A stretch of DNA of 64,000 bases from contig NC_079511.1 in NCBI RefSeq assembly GCF_000801105.2, positions 18,685,792-18,749,791 on the forward strand, given 5' to 3'. The notes under the pieces are model-generated. The model saw nothing but the letters and a program-made list of their open reading frames with translations, had not been told where the DNA came from and searched no databases. This DNA is from Raphanus sativus (lineage: Eukaryota; Streptophyta; Magnoliopsida; Brassicales; Brassicaceae). The position numbers and the translations under genes are program-made. Positions 10,179 through 23,803 of this stretch are shown piece after piece. Within the stretch, counting starts at the first letter, position 1; the number at the start of each line of letters is the position of its first letter.

Positions 10179-13100
10179 TAGGCCTGGGCGTTCGGTCCCC
10201 CGATCGGGTTCGGTTCAGGGAAACGGGTCTTCGGGTTTTTCGGTCTTAGCTTAGACGCCCCATTCGGATAAAATACTCTTTCAGTATGGTCTCGGTTCGG
10301 AATGGGACAGGTTCGGATCGGATCGGTACTTCATTACAAGATCCGCTAAGTTCCAAAGGAACAATGGTTCCGGTTCGAGTCCGGTTTTTGTAACCGAAAG
10401 TAACTGTAAATAACCGAAATAAACTGAATTGAACCGAAAATAACTCATAAATCCGATCACATCCGAAAACAAACATTCATAATTAAACACCAAAACATAA
10501 CTTCCTCTAGTTCAAAATGTAGAAATCAATAACCGAAATGAAAAACAAACCATAGTACTAAAGAAACAGATGCAAAAGTTCAAAATCCAAACACAAAAAA
10601 GGGAAACGAGTACTGCTTGAGCTTCTTGAAAGTCTTGAGAGTCTTGACTTAGTCTGCTTCAGGGACAGGAACCTTGTCTTCTTGAGGGACTGTGGCTGTT
10701 TCATTCTCTGTAAAAAGAAATAAAGAATAAAAGCTTTCAATAGAATCATTTAGGCAAAGTAGTAAATGGCAAATGAAATTTTTTTTAACTCTTTCAAGCT
10801 TGTTAGCTTCTTCAAGATCAGACAGAACCTGAGCATTTGTAAGCTGCCTTGACTCCATCTTCAAGTCTTGTTTCATCCATTGCTCAGTACACATAAGAAC
10901 CTCCACCATATAATGAGTTAGGCAACTCCTATGCGGGTCAAGAATCCTGCCACTAGTGCTAAAAGCACTCTCAGAAGCAACAGATGATACTTGCATTGCA
11001 AGAACATCCCGAGCAATCTGAGATAGGACAGGAAACTTCAGAGTGTTTTTCCTCCACCATGAGAGCACATCAAACTCCACTCCTAACATCAAATCCGGGT
11101 CTCCATACTTTCTCTGAGGTAAGTTTCCAACTCATCCCTTTTCTCTCTAACACCAATCTCGTTTAGCTTTTGTTTGTACCTAAAATCCATCCTCCTATAA
11201 CCAGCACAGTCGTCAACTAGGTCCATCTTTTCGATACACTGGTCTTTTGGCTTCTCTTTGGACTGAGATGAACTGTCACCCGGATCACCACGGCTGCCAT
11301 GTCTTGCACTGTGTTCCTTGAACAAACTTCTCAACACACCAATCAACGAGTCATACATCTCCTTGTACTCGATACTGTCTGCTCCATACAACTCCTCAAA
11401 ACACATCTTTGCAAGCTCCAGCTTGTTGGAAGGATCAAAAACAGTGGCAACCACCAACATCATGTTCATATTCTTGAGACCATCCCAATACTTGTCAAAA
11501 TTCTTGTACATCTCAGACGCCTTAGACTTCAAATCAGGATCTGGACTGCTGCTGAGACCTATCAGATCGGTTGCTATCGTCACTATCTCACCATAGCATT
11601 TGTGCGCGTTGAGAGAGGTTGAAGCTGATGCCACCAGTGTAGAGTTGTAGAAGATCATGAGGAACTGGCATAGCTTATCAATGGTTTTCCAATCCTTAAG
11701 CTGAGGAGGACCGATCCTCTTTGCTCCATTCTCTATCTCGCAGAAATAGTCGTTGTATAACCTGTCTTCCGCCTCCATCTTGTCAAGTGCCACCTTGAAC
11801 TTAGTGGCTGTTGTCAGCATCAGGTAGGTGGAGTTCCATCTTGTCTTGACATCCAAAGGTAAGCTGCCTCTTGTAATCTTGCCTGAATCGACCTTACACT
11901 CAAAGGACCTTAGCTTGTTTGTGTATGACCTGAAATAGGAGATACCATTCCTAATTGCAGCCACGCTGTGATCTACCTCAGCCATTCCATCTCTGACAAT
12001 CAAGTTAATTATATGCGCACTACACCTCATGTGCAAGAACTCACCATCTAACACAAAAGCCTGGTCAGAAACTAAGGCAAATGCAGAATGAAACTTCCTC
12101 AGAGCAGTACTATTAGCAGAAGCATTGTCTACTGTTATACAGAACACCTTCTCGATTCTCCATTCAGCCAAACATTCTAGCAAAACAGAAGCAATGGTCC
12201 GACCTTTGTGATCTGTGATGTGCTTGAATCCTATGATCAGCTTGTTTAACTCCAGTACTCATCAATGAAATGCGCAGTGACAACCATATAACTAGCGCCT
12301 GCAAAGAAGATACAGAGAGATTAATATCTAACAAGTTATGCAAAAACTGTATATTGGTTAATGTATAATGATCAAACTATAAGCTGCATATTGATTAAAG
12401 TTATTACCTGTTGTTTGCGAAACCCAAATATCAGTAGTGATAGACACTCGTTGTTTATTGCATGAGAACCATTTCTTCAGTGCCTCTTTCTTTTCATTGT
12501 ATATCTTGACAATGTCTTTTCTCGCTGATCTTCTTGAATGAGGAGGTGTAGTTTGCCTACAAAAAAATCAAATCACACCACATTAATTATAAGAAAATGA
12601 AACACTAGATGAACAACATATATAAGAAGTATTTAAGCTAACCTTGTTACAGAAATGCTTCCAAGCCACGCCTTCAACAAATCCTAAAGGCAGTTGTCCT
12701 AAAATAAGCATCTCGTTTGTTGCTTCTCTAAATATAGAATCCGTGAATTTTGCCTTCTTCAGCTTTCCTTCCTTGTCAATAACATCCTGTTTATCAGCTT
12801 GGCCAGCTTTCCACGCCTTATGTTCCTTGCAAATTTCATGATGCTTCCTCAGGTTTGATGTCCCTGATGAGGTGATACAGGAGAAATCCTTCTGCAGTAG
12901 TTGCATAAGCACCTGTCTCTGTCCTCCTTAGTCCTTGTGAAATGCAGCCACATGTCTGATCTTGCTGGGAGAATCCTTTAAGCTTGACTTGCTTGAGAAG
13001 CATTCCTTTTCACTCGGTTACTGTCTGGAGTTTGCAAGTCTCTCTCATCATCTTTGCTACAAGTTCCTCGACCAAGAGAAGAATTTGAATCCATCTGCGC

Positions 13101-13791
13101 AAGAACAAGAAAAATAAACAGTTTAGAAATCACACACAGATACACATAACAAAGAAGAAATTAAATTAATAAACTATCTTATAAATATTCCAAAACTAAA
13201 TTGATCAAAGCTATAAACTGTACTCGATTTTGAAACCAAATGCTAAAGGTATAAATCGTAATCGATGCCTAAACAAAGCTATCCCACACTTGTAAATGAT
13301 ATAATCCGTGAATATCAAAACTTAATAGATGAACACACAAAATTTCGTATCGATTTCAAACTTAGAGGATACCAACCTGTGATTGATTGTTAGAGGTTGC
13401 GGATGGAGCACAAGACTGAAAGATTGGGATATTTATAGTGGCCATTTTGAAGCTTTTGCAGCGCATGCGTGATTGGATCTCGAGGAGTTTCGTTTGGGAA
13501 TTAGGGTTCGCCAAACCGTAGAGGAAGAGGAAGGGCCGAAGAGGAGGAAAAGTCAAGGAATTCTTCTCGGAACTAATGAATTACACCAACATAATTATTA
13601 AACATATAATATCGGTTTCCAACGGTTATTAATGTGGACCATGGTTCTCTACCGAACCGACCCGATGTCCAAATTATTGGAAATGTAGCACCCAACCGGG
13701 TATTTCGCCAGAACCGTTACCGTACCGGTACCGACAATTCGGATCGGGTTAAGGATCGGGTTTCGGTTATGGTTAATTATGCCCCGGCCTA
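10179..13791 (-). mobile_element. Decayed hAT DNA transposon
   Basis: The left end begins TAGGCCTGGGCGTTCGG and the right end reads GCCCCGGCCTA, giving short imperfect terminal inverted repeats of hAT type with GGTTCGG-rich subterminal sequence on both sides. A minus-strand transposase remnant fills the interior. The 8-bp flanks (TCATATGA and GCACAGAC) do not match, so the target duplication has decayed or the ends are slightly misplaced. Its right end lies about 210 bp from the DHAR3 stop codon. Confidence 0.8.
10649..13100 (-). pseudogene. hAT transposase (BED finger, RNase-H-like core, hAT dimerisation domain)
   Basis: Three blocks read on the minus strand. First is an N-terminal BED-type zinc finger (about 13000-12800) with WLHFTRTKEDRDRCLCNYC, then, one frame over, GTSNLRKHHEIC. 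Next is the catalytic core (12183-11089) with VDNASANS, the CSAHIINLIV motif and TRWNSTYLML. Last is the C-terminal dimerisation region (11092-10649) with SVASESAFSTSGRILDPHRS. The family cuts and pastes DNA through a DDE-type active site. The BED finger is frameshifted, the core-to-dimerisation step needs a frame change near 11090, and sequence between 12580 and 12180 is interrupted, partly by a likely intron. It resembles RICESLEEPER/DAYSLEEPER-type proteins but is not usable as read. Confidence 0.87.
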
Positions 13792-14000
13792 GCACAGACG
13801 ATTGCAATATAGTTTTCATTCACTGTATAGTCTGTGTTTATTGCTCTGGCGCGCCACACTTATTGTTAACAACACTTGAAGAAGATTTGATTATTATTAT
13901 TATTGTGTTTTTACATTGTACTAGAAGGAAGCAAGAGAGAAGATTGATGGATCTCTTGACTTGAGTGATGAGGCCAACATCTAAACCATTTTTTTGCTCT

Positions 14001-15407
<1,407 letters not shown>

Positions 15408-15986
15408 ATTTTTGTCAGTGTTCTGGTTGATTTTCCAACAGTTCTTTTATTCAGACCGTAGACTTGTCAGATGACTCACATAATCTGGAGAATTCTCAGT
15501 GGCTAAGTTGACTGACACGTGGCGAGTTTAAGATTTCACGTAACTACTAATATGGGCCTCAGTTTCTTCAACACTGAGCCTACTTTGTTTTACTCATAGT
15601 AGACCAATACTATTGCAAGAATAGTTGGGTATTTTGACACAATTTTTTTTTCTTTTTATTAACCTGGAATATCTCATGCTTATCAAAAAATGTAGACTAA
15701 TCGGCAAAAGGAAATACAAGCCATGGATAATCCCTCTCTACGGGTATGAGCCGTAAACATAGATCCATAAAATAGGTTGAACAGCGTCTGAACCTCTTTC
15801 CTTACCATTTGACTATGATATCCCTGACTATTTTGACACAAAGTTTCAATATTGAAATTTTATTTTTCAATTTAAGAAATTAATATGAACATCAGAACAT
15901 GCTCGATCATAATCTTGATTACATATATATTGTCCCGAGTATAAACATAAAGAACATGATCTTTTTATAAAGAAAACAAACATAAT

Positions 15987-18700
15987 TTAAAGAACTTTGA
16001 ACCATTGGCTCGCTGGGTCACAAGAAGCATCCTTGGTCAAACACTTGCAAGGTTTAGCGACGATGCTGTTGTCACGTTCATCCACATCAAGACATAGCAA
16101 CGAACCATTACTGGTTGTCTTAAACGACAAATGCATGTGAGTGGCTGAGGTTTGTCCCAACTTAGAGCACTTTGTGCCAACTCCAAGTTTCACCTTCTGT
16201 CCAACAGCATCTGGAGCCTCGACGCACATTTTGTTACTCCAAAGAATACCTTCACTAGGATCAAAGGTCGACGGCTCGGCTTTACGGCATTGTTCCAATC
16301 GAAGTGTTGGTAAATTGTTTGAGAGATTACTGGTGACGCAAAGGCCCGTTGATGGGTGGAAGAGAAGTTTTTTGGATTGTAGACCGGGTCCTACATATAT
16401 GCAAAGTTCTATATATTTAGACTTTAAAATATTCATGTTCACAAAATTAGTTGGACATTCACGGTCTTGATATAGAACTTACACAATACTTGTATGGCAA
16501 TTATTATTTTTTGAGTCCAGTTAGGAGATTTTAGAACAAAAAGCACTAGTGGTACGAAAAATATACCATTGAAGGGGGGGGGGGGGGGGGGGGGGGGGGC
16601 ATATGTATGGACACAATCTTGGTAATCCAAAAACAAATATCACCATAAGAGGTATATATATTAAGATCCAAACCTAAACATTTTATTTGGATGTTTATTA
16701 ACTTAAGAAATTAAAATTAAATATAAATTAAGAAAACTCAGGATTATGTACGTGTCTTTTTGGTCAGATTCAGAATTATCTTTGAAAATTCGAGGTCTAA
16801 CTTATAATCTAACATTATATATATTTTAGGATCCAAAATATATATATATATATATATGATGAGTTCATTTTTCATAATTTTGGGTTATAATTATAGTTTT
16901 TTTAACTCCAAAGCCGCATTTTATATTATACCATTTTCTTTCTAAAGTATATATAGAGAGAGGAGAAAAAGAGAAGTCTGACCTCTAACTGGAAGTTGAA
17001 TTCCGGAGAGTTTCTGCAAGTAAGTAGAGTTGGCGACCTCTTTCCAGTTAGGATCCAAAACGCCAAAAGTCTCAACCACATGTTTTTGACCGGTTCTCAA
17101 ATAATAATCTCCGGTTAACGCCCAAACCGCCCAATCCAAATCATTCTCCGCAGCCCAAGCCACCAGACAATTCATATACCGGTTTCCGCTAACGTCACCG
17201 CTTCTCAGGTTAGCCCCAAACTCAGTCAAGAACAAAGGAAAGCCTCTACTCATCAAGAATCCTCCGTTATGTGTGACTTTTTCGATGATTTTTGCGCAAA
17301 AATCGTTAGAGTTGTGTTTCTTCCACGAGTCTCGGCCGTCGGAGAAGCTGTACCAATGTTGCTCGAAGACGAGTTTGTTAGTGAAGCTGACGTTGAAGAA
17401 ACGGTCACGGAGGAAAGAGAGGTTTGTGTCGTAGTCGATGCCGGAGAGGATGACTAATACTTCAGGGTTTGCGGCGTGTACTGCTTCTCCTCCTTTTGGC
17501 ATGTACCTTCACGTAGCCATTTACAAGTTAATATGCATGCATGCATGTACTTGTTTTTCTTATATATATGTGGTCTTTTGACATTGTATAGGTGAAGCCT
17601 AGGCTCCTAGCTTATGTCTGTATGTATTATGAATTTTATCCAAACTCTAAAGAAAATAGTGAACTTAGCAATTTTTTTAAAAAAACCTAGTGAAAAATGA
17701 AAATACTACAAAAGGTACAAACACATTTACTTAAATAGTCATTTCAAATATTTTCATGTGTTGCATACTTGGTTATACTCTAAATGCAATATTAGTAATT
17801 TGGAATGCGTACCTGAACCAGAGGTCAGGGAAATCTCTGGTGCCACGTGGTTCGTTCCTAAGGCTCATGCCAACGACATTAGTGACATTGCGGAAAAGAG
17901 TAGCCATCTTGCTCAATCCCTTGGCCCAGATGGCGGGATCAAAGTTAGGGTATTCGAAGAAAGCGTCGAGGTCGTTGTCGCTGCAACACCATCCTGGCGT
18001 TGTCAAGTGGTTGTCTAGTATCACCATCACTCCGTTTTGTCCAAGGTTCGATACCACTTCCTGATAACAATAAGCAAAATAAACATATTTATATATATAT
18101 AGAGAGTTCCATTATATTGGGATTCCATCGAAAATGTTTCATTTACTTTGGTTTGGTTGATTTTTGCTATTGTTTCGAATTAATTATAGCTAGCCAGAGG
18201 TGGACTTAGAAAACATCTAGGTCCGTCCTTGCAGCACTATTGAAACACACCGCTTTATATTGTATCAATTAAACCAATGCCATACCCAAATATTTTACCT
18301 GGAATGCATTGAATATGGGAAGGTTAAGGATTTTGGGGTTGTGAGTTTGAATGCCAAGAACATCATCAAGCAGATTCAACCTTTCAAAAGACTGTTTGAC
18401 GGTAACTTTAAGAGCCAATGTGTCATTAGTCATCAAATCAAGAGGCCAAGTGAGCCTAACGCAGTTAAATCCCATTGAGACAATCTTCTTGGAAATGGAG
18501 TCTAATGGTTGTTTGCTTAGCCCTTCAGCCACCGCGGGCTGGAGATGCGCCGGCCAGTTCACGCAGGCTAGCTTCACTCTTTGGCCTTTCTCGTCCACGA
18601 TCCATCTTGATTTTGTGGAGAGAGGGTAGCTTGTGATTAGCTTTGGAATCCAAGAAATGAATAAGAAGACGGAGATACACAAATAGATGGATCTAGTCAT
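15987..18700 (-). CDS. Secreted GH5 (cellulase-like) glycoside hydrolase with C-terminal ricin-B-like domain
   Basis: Exons on the minus strand are 18700-18299, 18060-17813, 17506-16983 and 16390-15987, all GT/AG, totalling 1578 nt (525 residues). The N-terminus MTRSIYLCISVFLFISWIP is a signal peptide, so the product is probably apoplastic. The GH5 catalytic acid/base is Glu ~204 in LRNEPRG and the nucleophile is Glu ~312 in FLTEFG; the substrate-binding VWALTGDYYLR follows. Residues ~392-525 form a Cys-rich beta-trefoil-like domain (GLCVT..., WSNKMCVEAP, LLCLDVD). It resembles Arabidopsis At5g16700 and its relative At5g17500. The true substrate (cellulose, mannan or other beta-glucan) cannot be told from sequence. 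The third intron holds a 26-base G tract on the plus strand. The gene looks intact. Confidence 0.93.
16574..16599. repeat. G26 homopolymer in GH5 intron 3
   Basis: Twenty-six consecutive G bases on the plus strand, hence C26 in the GH5 pre-mRNA. Intron 3 spans 16391-16982. Exact length is error-prone in sequencing. Confidence 0.9.
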
Positions 18701-19212
18701 TTTTTGTTGTTGTGTGTTTCTTTGTTTTGATTTTGATTATCTTCAATTTGAATTTGATTCGCAATTTATACGTATCGAAGAAGTTGGTTTAGTTTCTAGT
18801 TGTTGGCAGATTTTACGTGTTTATGGTTAATGATTGTTTTTTCCAACAGAAGATATTGAGGAAAAACCAACAACAATCGACAATGCATGATGTTAACCGA
18901 TTCTGTATATTTCTAGAGAATTTTAACTACTTTAATAAGACTTTGATATGTTGCATTATTATAACACTAAACAAAAAAATTATGTTACTGTACTTCTCTT
19001 ATATTAGATAAAAATAACCATATCCTTTGATCTTGTAATTCTAATTGATCTTGTTGTTCTGTTAAAACAAAAAGGTAAAAACAATTTGAACATAGTATTG
19101 GTTGATTACTTGTTAGAATAAGATCTCGTCTATGTTCATAATAATTATACCTTTAATTGTATGTGAACCCACATAAGAAAAGCAATTAAAAAAACCTCAC
19201 ACACATCTCTTA
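18701..19212. promoter_or_regulatory. Upstream region of the GH5 gene
   Basis: About 510 bp between the GH5 start codon and the first MITE. It presumably contains the GH5 promoter and 5' UTR. It is AT-rich with no clear single TATA box I would commit to. No other gene is visible. Confidence 0.4.
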
Positions 19213-19697
19213 GACCATGTTTATTGCAGGTATATTAGAAGCAGTGGCGGTCCCAGCAAAAAATTTATGTGGGTTCACAATATAAAAAAAATATTAAAAT
19301 GTGTTGACTGGTTGAGTCGAACCCAGTATTTGTGGGTTCAGTAGTGCCATTTCCAACCACTGAGCCACAGTTTCATAATGAAAAATAGCATACAAACAGA
19401 AACTTATACTATTTTTGCGGTGTCAATTGACCCCACAACCTTTCAAGTGGGTTCGCCCCTGCTTAAAAGGGTTTCAAGGGAAAAAGTAGACTGTGGGGTC
19501 CACAAAATTGAAGAAACATGAGTTAAAAGTCGCCAAGGAAAAAACATATGCTGTTGGGTTTGTTCACTGTTCGTGGGCCCCACCGACAGGTGTTGGCCCG
19601 CGAATGGTGCATTTTAATTTTTTTTTTTTTAAATCGGCCAAAAGAAAAAAAAAAAAAAAAAAAAAAACCCAAGTGGGTATGAGGGATAAACATGCTC
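19213..19697. mobile_element. PIF/Harbinger-type MITE
   Basis: Ends are GACCATGTTTATTG and, inverted, GAGCATGTTTATCC, flanked by a TTA target duplication (19210-19212 and 19698-19700). A 3-bp TWA duplication and short GC-starting inverted repeats fit Tourist-like elements. It contains a second MITE and an A/T homopolymer pair (about 19619-19666). It lies upstream of GH5. Confidence 0.75.
19239..19464. mobile_element. Small MITE nested in the Harbinger MITE
   Basis: Imperfect inverted ends AAGCAGTGGCGGTCCC and, inverted, AAGCAGGGGCGAACCC bound 226 bp. The target duplication is not clear. Interior sequence GAGTCGAACCC...CCACTGAGCCACA superficially resembles tRNA box B in reverse, but the ends fit a DNA transposon better than a SINE. 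Confidence 0.55.
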
Positions 19698-19784
19698 TTA
19701 GATTCCATGTGGAAGTACTGAAAACTATATAGTATAAGTAGGCTTATAATCGAAGTATTGAAAACTATTCTCAAGTACTAAGGC

Positions 19785-20385
19785 TTGACTGGTATAACTG
19801 CAGCGGTTGCGATTGCGGTTGCGGGAGTTTGCGGTTGCGGATGGTTGCGATTTTAAGTGCTTTCTAGAGATATGTACGACTGATACAACGGTTAGAAATT
19901 GTTGTGTTTGCGGGACTTTTATGACTGGTAAACTACCAAACAAAATATTTGTTAAATAATAATTTAACAATATTTACATTTTGTATAATTATAAAAATAT
20001 TAAAAATTATAATAATACAATAAATATAATATTTATATTTATAAAATCATATTATTAAATTTTAAAAACTTATAAAAAATATTTTGGTTTTAAATTTTTA
20101 TAATATATATTGAAATATATTTGACAATTTCTATTGTTTCAATTTAAATTTTTATTAGATATTTTTAGTATTGTTTTTATTTATTCTGTTTTTAAAGAAA
20201 AAAATTTATCCTCCCGCAACCGCACGCAACCGTAAACGCTTGCTGGAACCAGCTTTTGATTTTAAGAGGTTTGAAGCGGTTTGAAGCAATTTGTAGCGTT
20301 TTTGTGATTGTTTCGAAAATGCCAACAACCGCTACGAACCGCAAAAGCTGTGTTTGCGGGTAGTAGCGGAAAAACCAGTCAGCCC
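19785..20385. mobile_element. hAT-type MITE inserted in the last codons of ORC3
   Basis: Terminal repeats read TTGACTGGT on the left and, inverted, GGGCTGACTGGT on the right. Both have subterminal GCGGTTGCGG-type motifs (19801-19850, 20211-20365). The flanks CTAAGGC (19778-19784) and CTAAAGGC (20386-20393) are an 8-bp duplication that has lost one base on the left. On the ORC3 strand the insertion lies in GTG-GCC-TTT-AG and the MITE end supplies a TGA two codons later. The interior is AT-rich with no ORF. Confidence 0.82.
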
Positions 20386-22650
20386 CTAAAGGCCACTCTT
20401 TGCACAAAATCAGGACGTCTTTTTGAAGGCATGCGAATAAGTCCAGCAATCTGAAGCTCCATTACAGCTCTACAAAATCGAGCTCTGTTGGAAACACAGT
20501 GTTAAGGAAAAAAACGTTTATGTAAATGCCCCTGCAAAAAATGAACGAATAAACACGGATGTACGTCGATGTTACCACCGATTCCACTTCCTGCACTCTT
20601 ATGAATAACTATTAGTGAGCATTGTTTCGAAAGACGATGCGAATACAGAAAAAGGATACTGAATTGAAGCTTCAGCAGGTGGTTCTGGTTCTTCGCATCT
20701 ATCTTTCTGTTTCTTTGATTTTGAAGTTGTCTTTGCTTTGCTATTCCGGGGAGAAAGTATCCTCTTGAAAGATTGGTACCAGTCATGGAGGTTGATAACA
20801 TCAGCATGCTCTTGCGCCAGCGTGTACCTAGTTAATTAATTACCACAAAATTTTTCGTTGTAACACACACATCGAGACAAAAGATAATGTAAACTCATGT
20901 AATGAAGTAAGGGACTCACAAAATCGATGTATCGTGCATGGAAGGCAACAGAGTTGTGCCTCTTTGGCTGCAGCACATACAGTGGAGGATATTGTGAGAT
21001 TCTATTAGATCTGATTGGATCCTGCCTCTCGGGTCTCCAAGCAAAGCCTAAATCCGATATATAGACATGAGATCAAGGGGAAAAAGAGAGGACGAAATCC
21101 ATACGTAATGGCTATAGGAATCATTTGAATAGATGCTTTATGTTGATGAGAATGACGCAACAGGAGCAGCATATGATAATTGATTAACTATTACATAACT
21201 TCCAAGTAGTGGATGTATAGGTGAATCCAAGAGGAATTAGAATGCTGAAGACTTACAGATTGAAGTTTATAAATATTCACAAAAAAAAAGAAGTTTATCA
21301 GCATTCTTGAAACATAAAATTTCATGGAAAGGAACAGTCTCAACTGCCTTCATATATTCCCTGACCCATACAAAAAGGCTATGTTTAGTTCGGAAAACAC
21401 ATACAAAATAGCTTAGGTGACATATTTCCATTTACGGCAGTCAAATCAAGAGCAAGTAAAATCCAACTACGCGTACATAACATCTTAGGCGACAATGGGA
21501 GGTAAAGTTCACCTTAGCATGAATTCTATGACTGCGGAAACCTTATCGGCCATGGCTTTAAGCTCCTTTTCAAGCTTTCAATGGCTCCGGGATGCATGCT
21601 TTCTGTCACATCAAAGTGAAACCTTTTTACTTAGTGTATACGTAAGATTACTTAACGACTGGTTAAGACTAACTTTTCAAACAGATCTACAGGAGAAAAG
21701 CCGGGAATTTGAAAAATGAGAAACTCTAAACTCATACATGGTCTTTATATTAAATAGACAACAATATACAGAGACTAACTTTGGGCTGGTAGGGATTCCT
21801 GGTCTCTGACCAGCTGCTTCCACAGTTCTCATGAACGGATGCAATTCCATTACTTTGTCATTAATCTAACAGCAAAGACAACCAAACAAGTAACATCTTT
21901 CAGATATCCAAAAAGATTCCGAGTGTTGCTCTAGCTCAAGGAAATGAAAGAGACACTAACAAGAAAACGAAATAAGTTCTTTTAGAGACAGATGAATTAA
22001 AAACCACATACAGAATATGCAAGTCAAGAGCAATGGTTAAAACTTGATAAATTTTAGTTAATGATTACCTCACTGAACTCCGCAGTCAGTCTTTCCCAGC
22101 TTTTCAACAAGCTAGATAACTGTGCAGGTGAAAGATCCCTGTAGAAAAAATTGAGTTCAAGAGCTTCAGTACTTTTCTTAAAAAAAAGATTTGGCAACAG
22201 AGATGCCATCTGAACAGATCCACAAGACAAAAGTATGTGCGGTCCCTAAATTTAAAATAATACTTGGCTAATATTGTGTGAGGGGAAAATTTCACCCTTC
22301 CTCCTTACAGCACAACTCACCAAAGCTTGCACAGAACCCGTCTGATAACACTGGTACGTCCTCAAGTAACGTGCTTCTGGGTCAAGTGTCTCACAGAATA
22401 TGTCTAGCAATCAAAGTTTATCAAACTTCCCAGCTTCGTATATGCACTACAAAAGAGTACACAAAGAATCTGCTCATGTAAGACTATCAAGTAGCTCTTC
22501 CTATGATCATGAAACGCATTAAAAAGAGTCAACTGACCAAAACTACTATGCTCCAAGGATTAGGCATCCTTTGCAAGTCCAACAAAAATTGAGGCAGCAT
22601 TTCACAAGTACTCCGAGTAATTTTATTCCTACGCAAATTGGTTATGATCA
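20379..22650 (-). pseudogene. ORC3: ORC3 C-terminal half, disrupted
   Basis: ORC3 is a core subunit of the nuclear origin recognition complex. Minus-strand exons: about 22650-22538 (LLDLQRMPNPWSIVVL), 22446-22321, 22138-22069 (DLSPAQLSSLLKSWERL), 21865-21780, 21602-21513, about 21340-21250 (VETVPFHEILCFKNADKL), 21047-20920 (ALLGDPRGRIQSDLIESHN), 20827-20660 (YTLAQEHADVINLHDWYQSF) and 20484-20379 (winged-helix end ELQIAGLIRMPSKRRPDFVQ). Lesions: in-frame TGA after GKFDKL in exon 22446-22321; a 1-nt deletion in exon 21602-21513 before EKELKAMADKV; a 28-nt frameshifting insertion at 21271-21298; and a MITE replacing the last codons. N-terminal exons are absent; upstream is an SBDS fragment. A sequencing error could explain the 1-nt change but not the rest. 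Confidence 0.85.
21262..21298 (+). mobile_element. 19-nt poly(A)-ended insertion with 9-bp target duplication in ORC3 exon
   Basis: GAAGTTTAT occurs at 21262-21270 and again at 21290-21298. Between them lie 19 bases ending in nine A residues. Removing the insert plus one duplicate restores the ORC3 reading DKLQS before a GT donor. The form fits an extremely truncated target-primed retroposition, although replication slippage or break repair could also make it. Confidence 0.6.
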
Positions 22651-23022
22651 GAAATAAGTACATTCAATTTTCTATCCAGAAGCTCCAACAAGGATTGCAT
22701 AGAAGACCGACACCAGTAACCTGCTCATCATGGAGGCAATGGATCATGTGCTATATCCTTCAATTTATTTCGTCTTCGATGTGTTAACAAAACTTTCCTA
22801 AATTCTGACAACGTAGTAGCAGTGGATCATGTGTTTCCATCTCTCGACCAAAACAGTGTAAACCTCCAGTTTCGTTGTCTTATCCAAACTGATTCAAAAT
22901 TCATTGCATGTATTATAGGGAAACCCAGTTTATCAGCTTTTGTGTATTCATACGACTACCAGATATTGCATTTAGCATCAAACGTACAACAAAGACGGCA
23001 CTAAAATTAAAAATCTGTAAAT

Positions 23023-23803
23023 TTCAAAAGAGTAGTCTTTCAAATCTGCTTTGGAGTCGTCGATATCAATCTCAGGCACGCATTCTTCAGCAGTAAGAGG
23101 GAGCAGTTTACGAGTCTTAGGCTTCAAGTTGTGTTTGTGCAAATCACTCTTACAATGCTCTCTGTGTTGCTTAGCTTCCCCAACGAACGTGTTGCAAGTG
23201 CTGCACCTGGTTCCTTTTCCTTCTCCTTCTGTACCTGTACCCATCTCTTGCTTCTGCATTTTTCTTGCTAAGTTCAACGACGGGATCTGTCTCACTCTCA
23301 GTAGGCAACAAGGGCTTGTTGGTCTGCAATACCATATCATCATGCTCATCGTAATGATCCATGCTTGTGTCACCTTCAGCATGAACTGATACAGCGAGTA
23401 TCTTTAATCTCCCCTGCATATTCCTCACAAGGGAATCACATTCTCGGAATAGTCCCGGTTCCATCTCACACACCTGCACAAGAATGTATCAACACAATCA
23501 GAGCAGGATTAGAGAAAAAAAACTGCTCAAAGCAATACAATCATTACAGTGGACATCTGAGTTCCAGATTCTTCTTGGGAGACAAGAGAAGTGTCCCATT
23601 CTTTTAGCTTTGAACAGGAACAGTGAGACGCAGCCTCATAGGAGAACGCTTTATAGGGAAGTGCTTCTGCAGCACACGGAAGACATCAAGAGCCTGCACA
23701 AGTTCAATAATCAAAACAAAAATGAAGCAATCTCGAAGTGGTTGCCTTGCTTTTTCAGTCTAACTCTCTTCTGCCCTACCGGCTGCACCAGCGTCTTCGA
23801 CAT
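23023..23803 (-). pseudogene. SBDS: SBDS gene fragment (right copy)
   Basis: Same architecture as the left copy: ATG at 23803, N-terminal MSKTLVQPVGQKR, missing centre, then the C-terminal domain and zinc-finger extension with the same internal frameshift. The difference is one base deleted in the stop region (TTTCTGA in the left copy, TTTTGA here), which removes the natural stop and extends the frame to 22978. The order on the minus strand is SBDS fragment followed by ORC3 3' exons. Confidence 0.8.

Noticed and set aside
10179..13791. hAT element with intact 8-bp target duplication
   Set aside because: Flanks TCATATGA and GCACAGAC do not match.
19523..19774. Coding gene near the poly-F/poly-K frames
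   Set aside because: Frames derive from A and T homopolymers inside a MITE.
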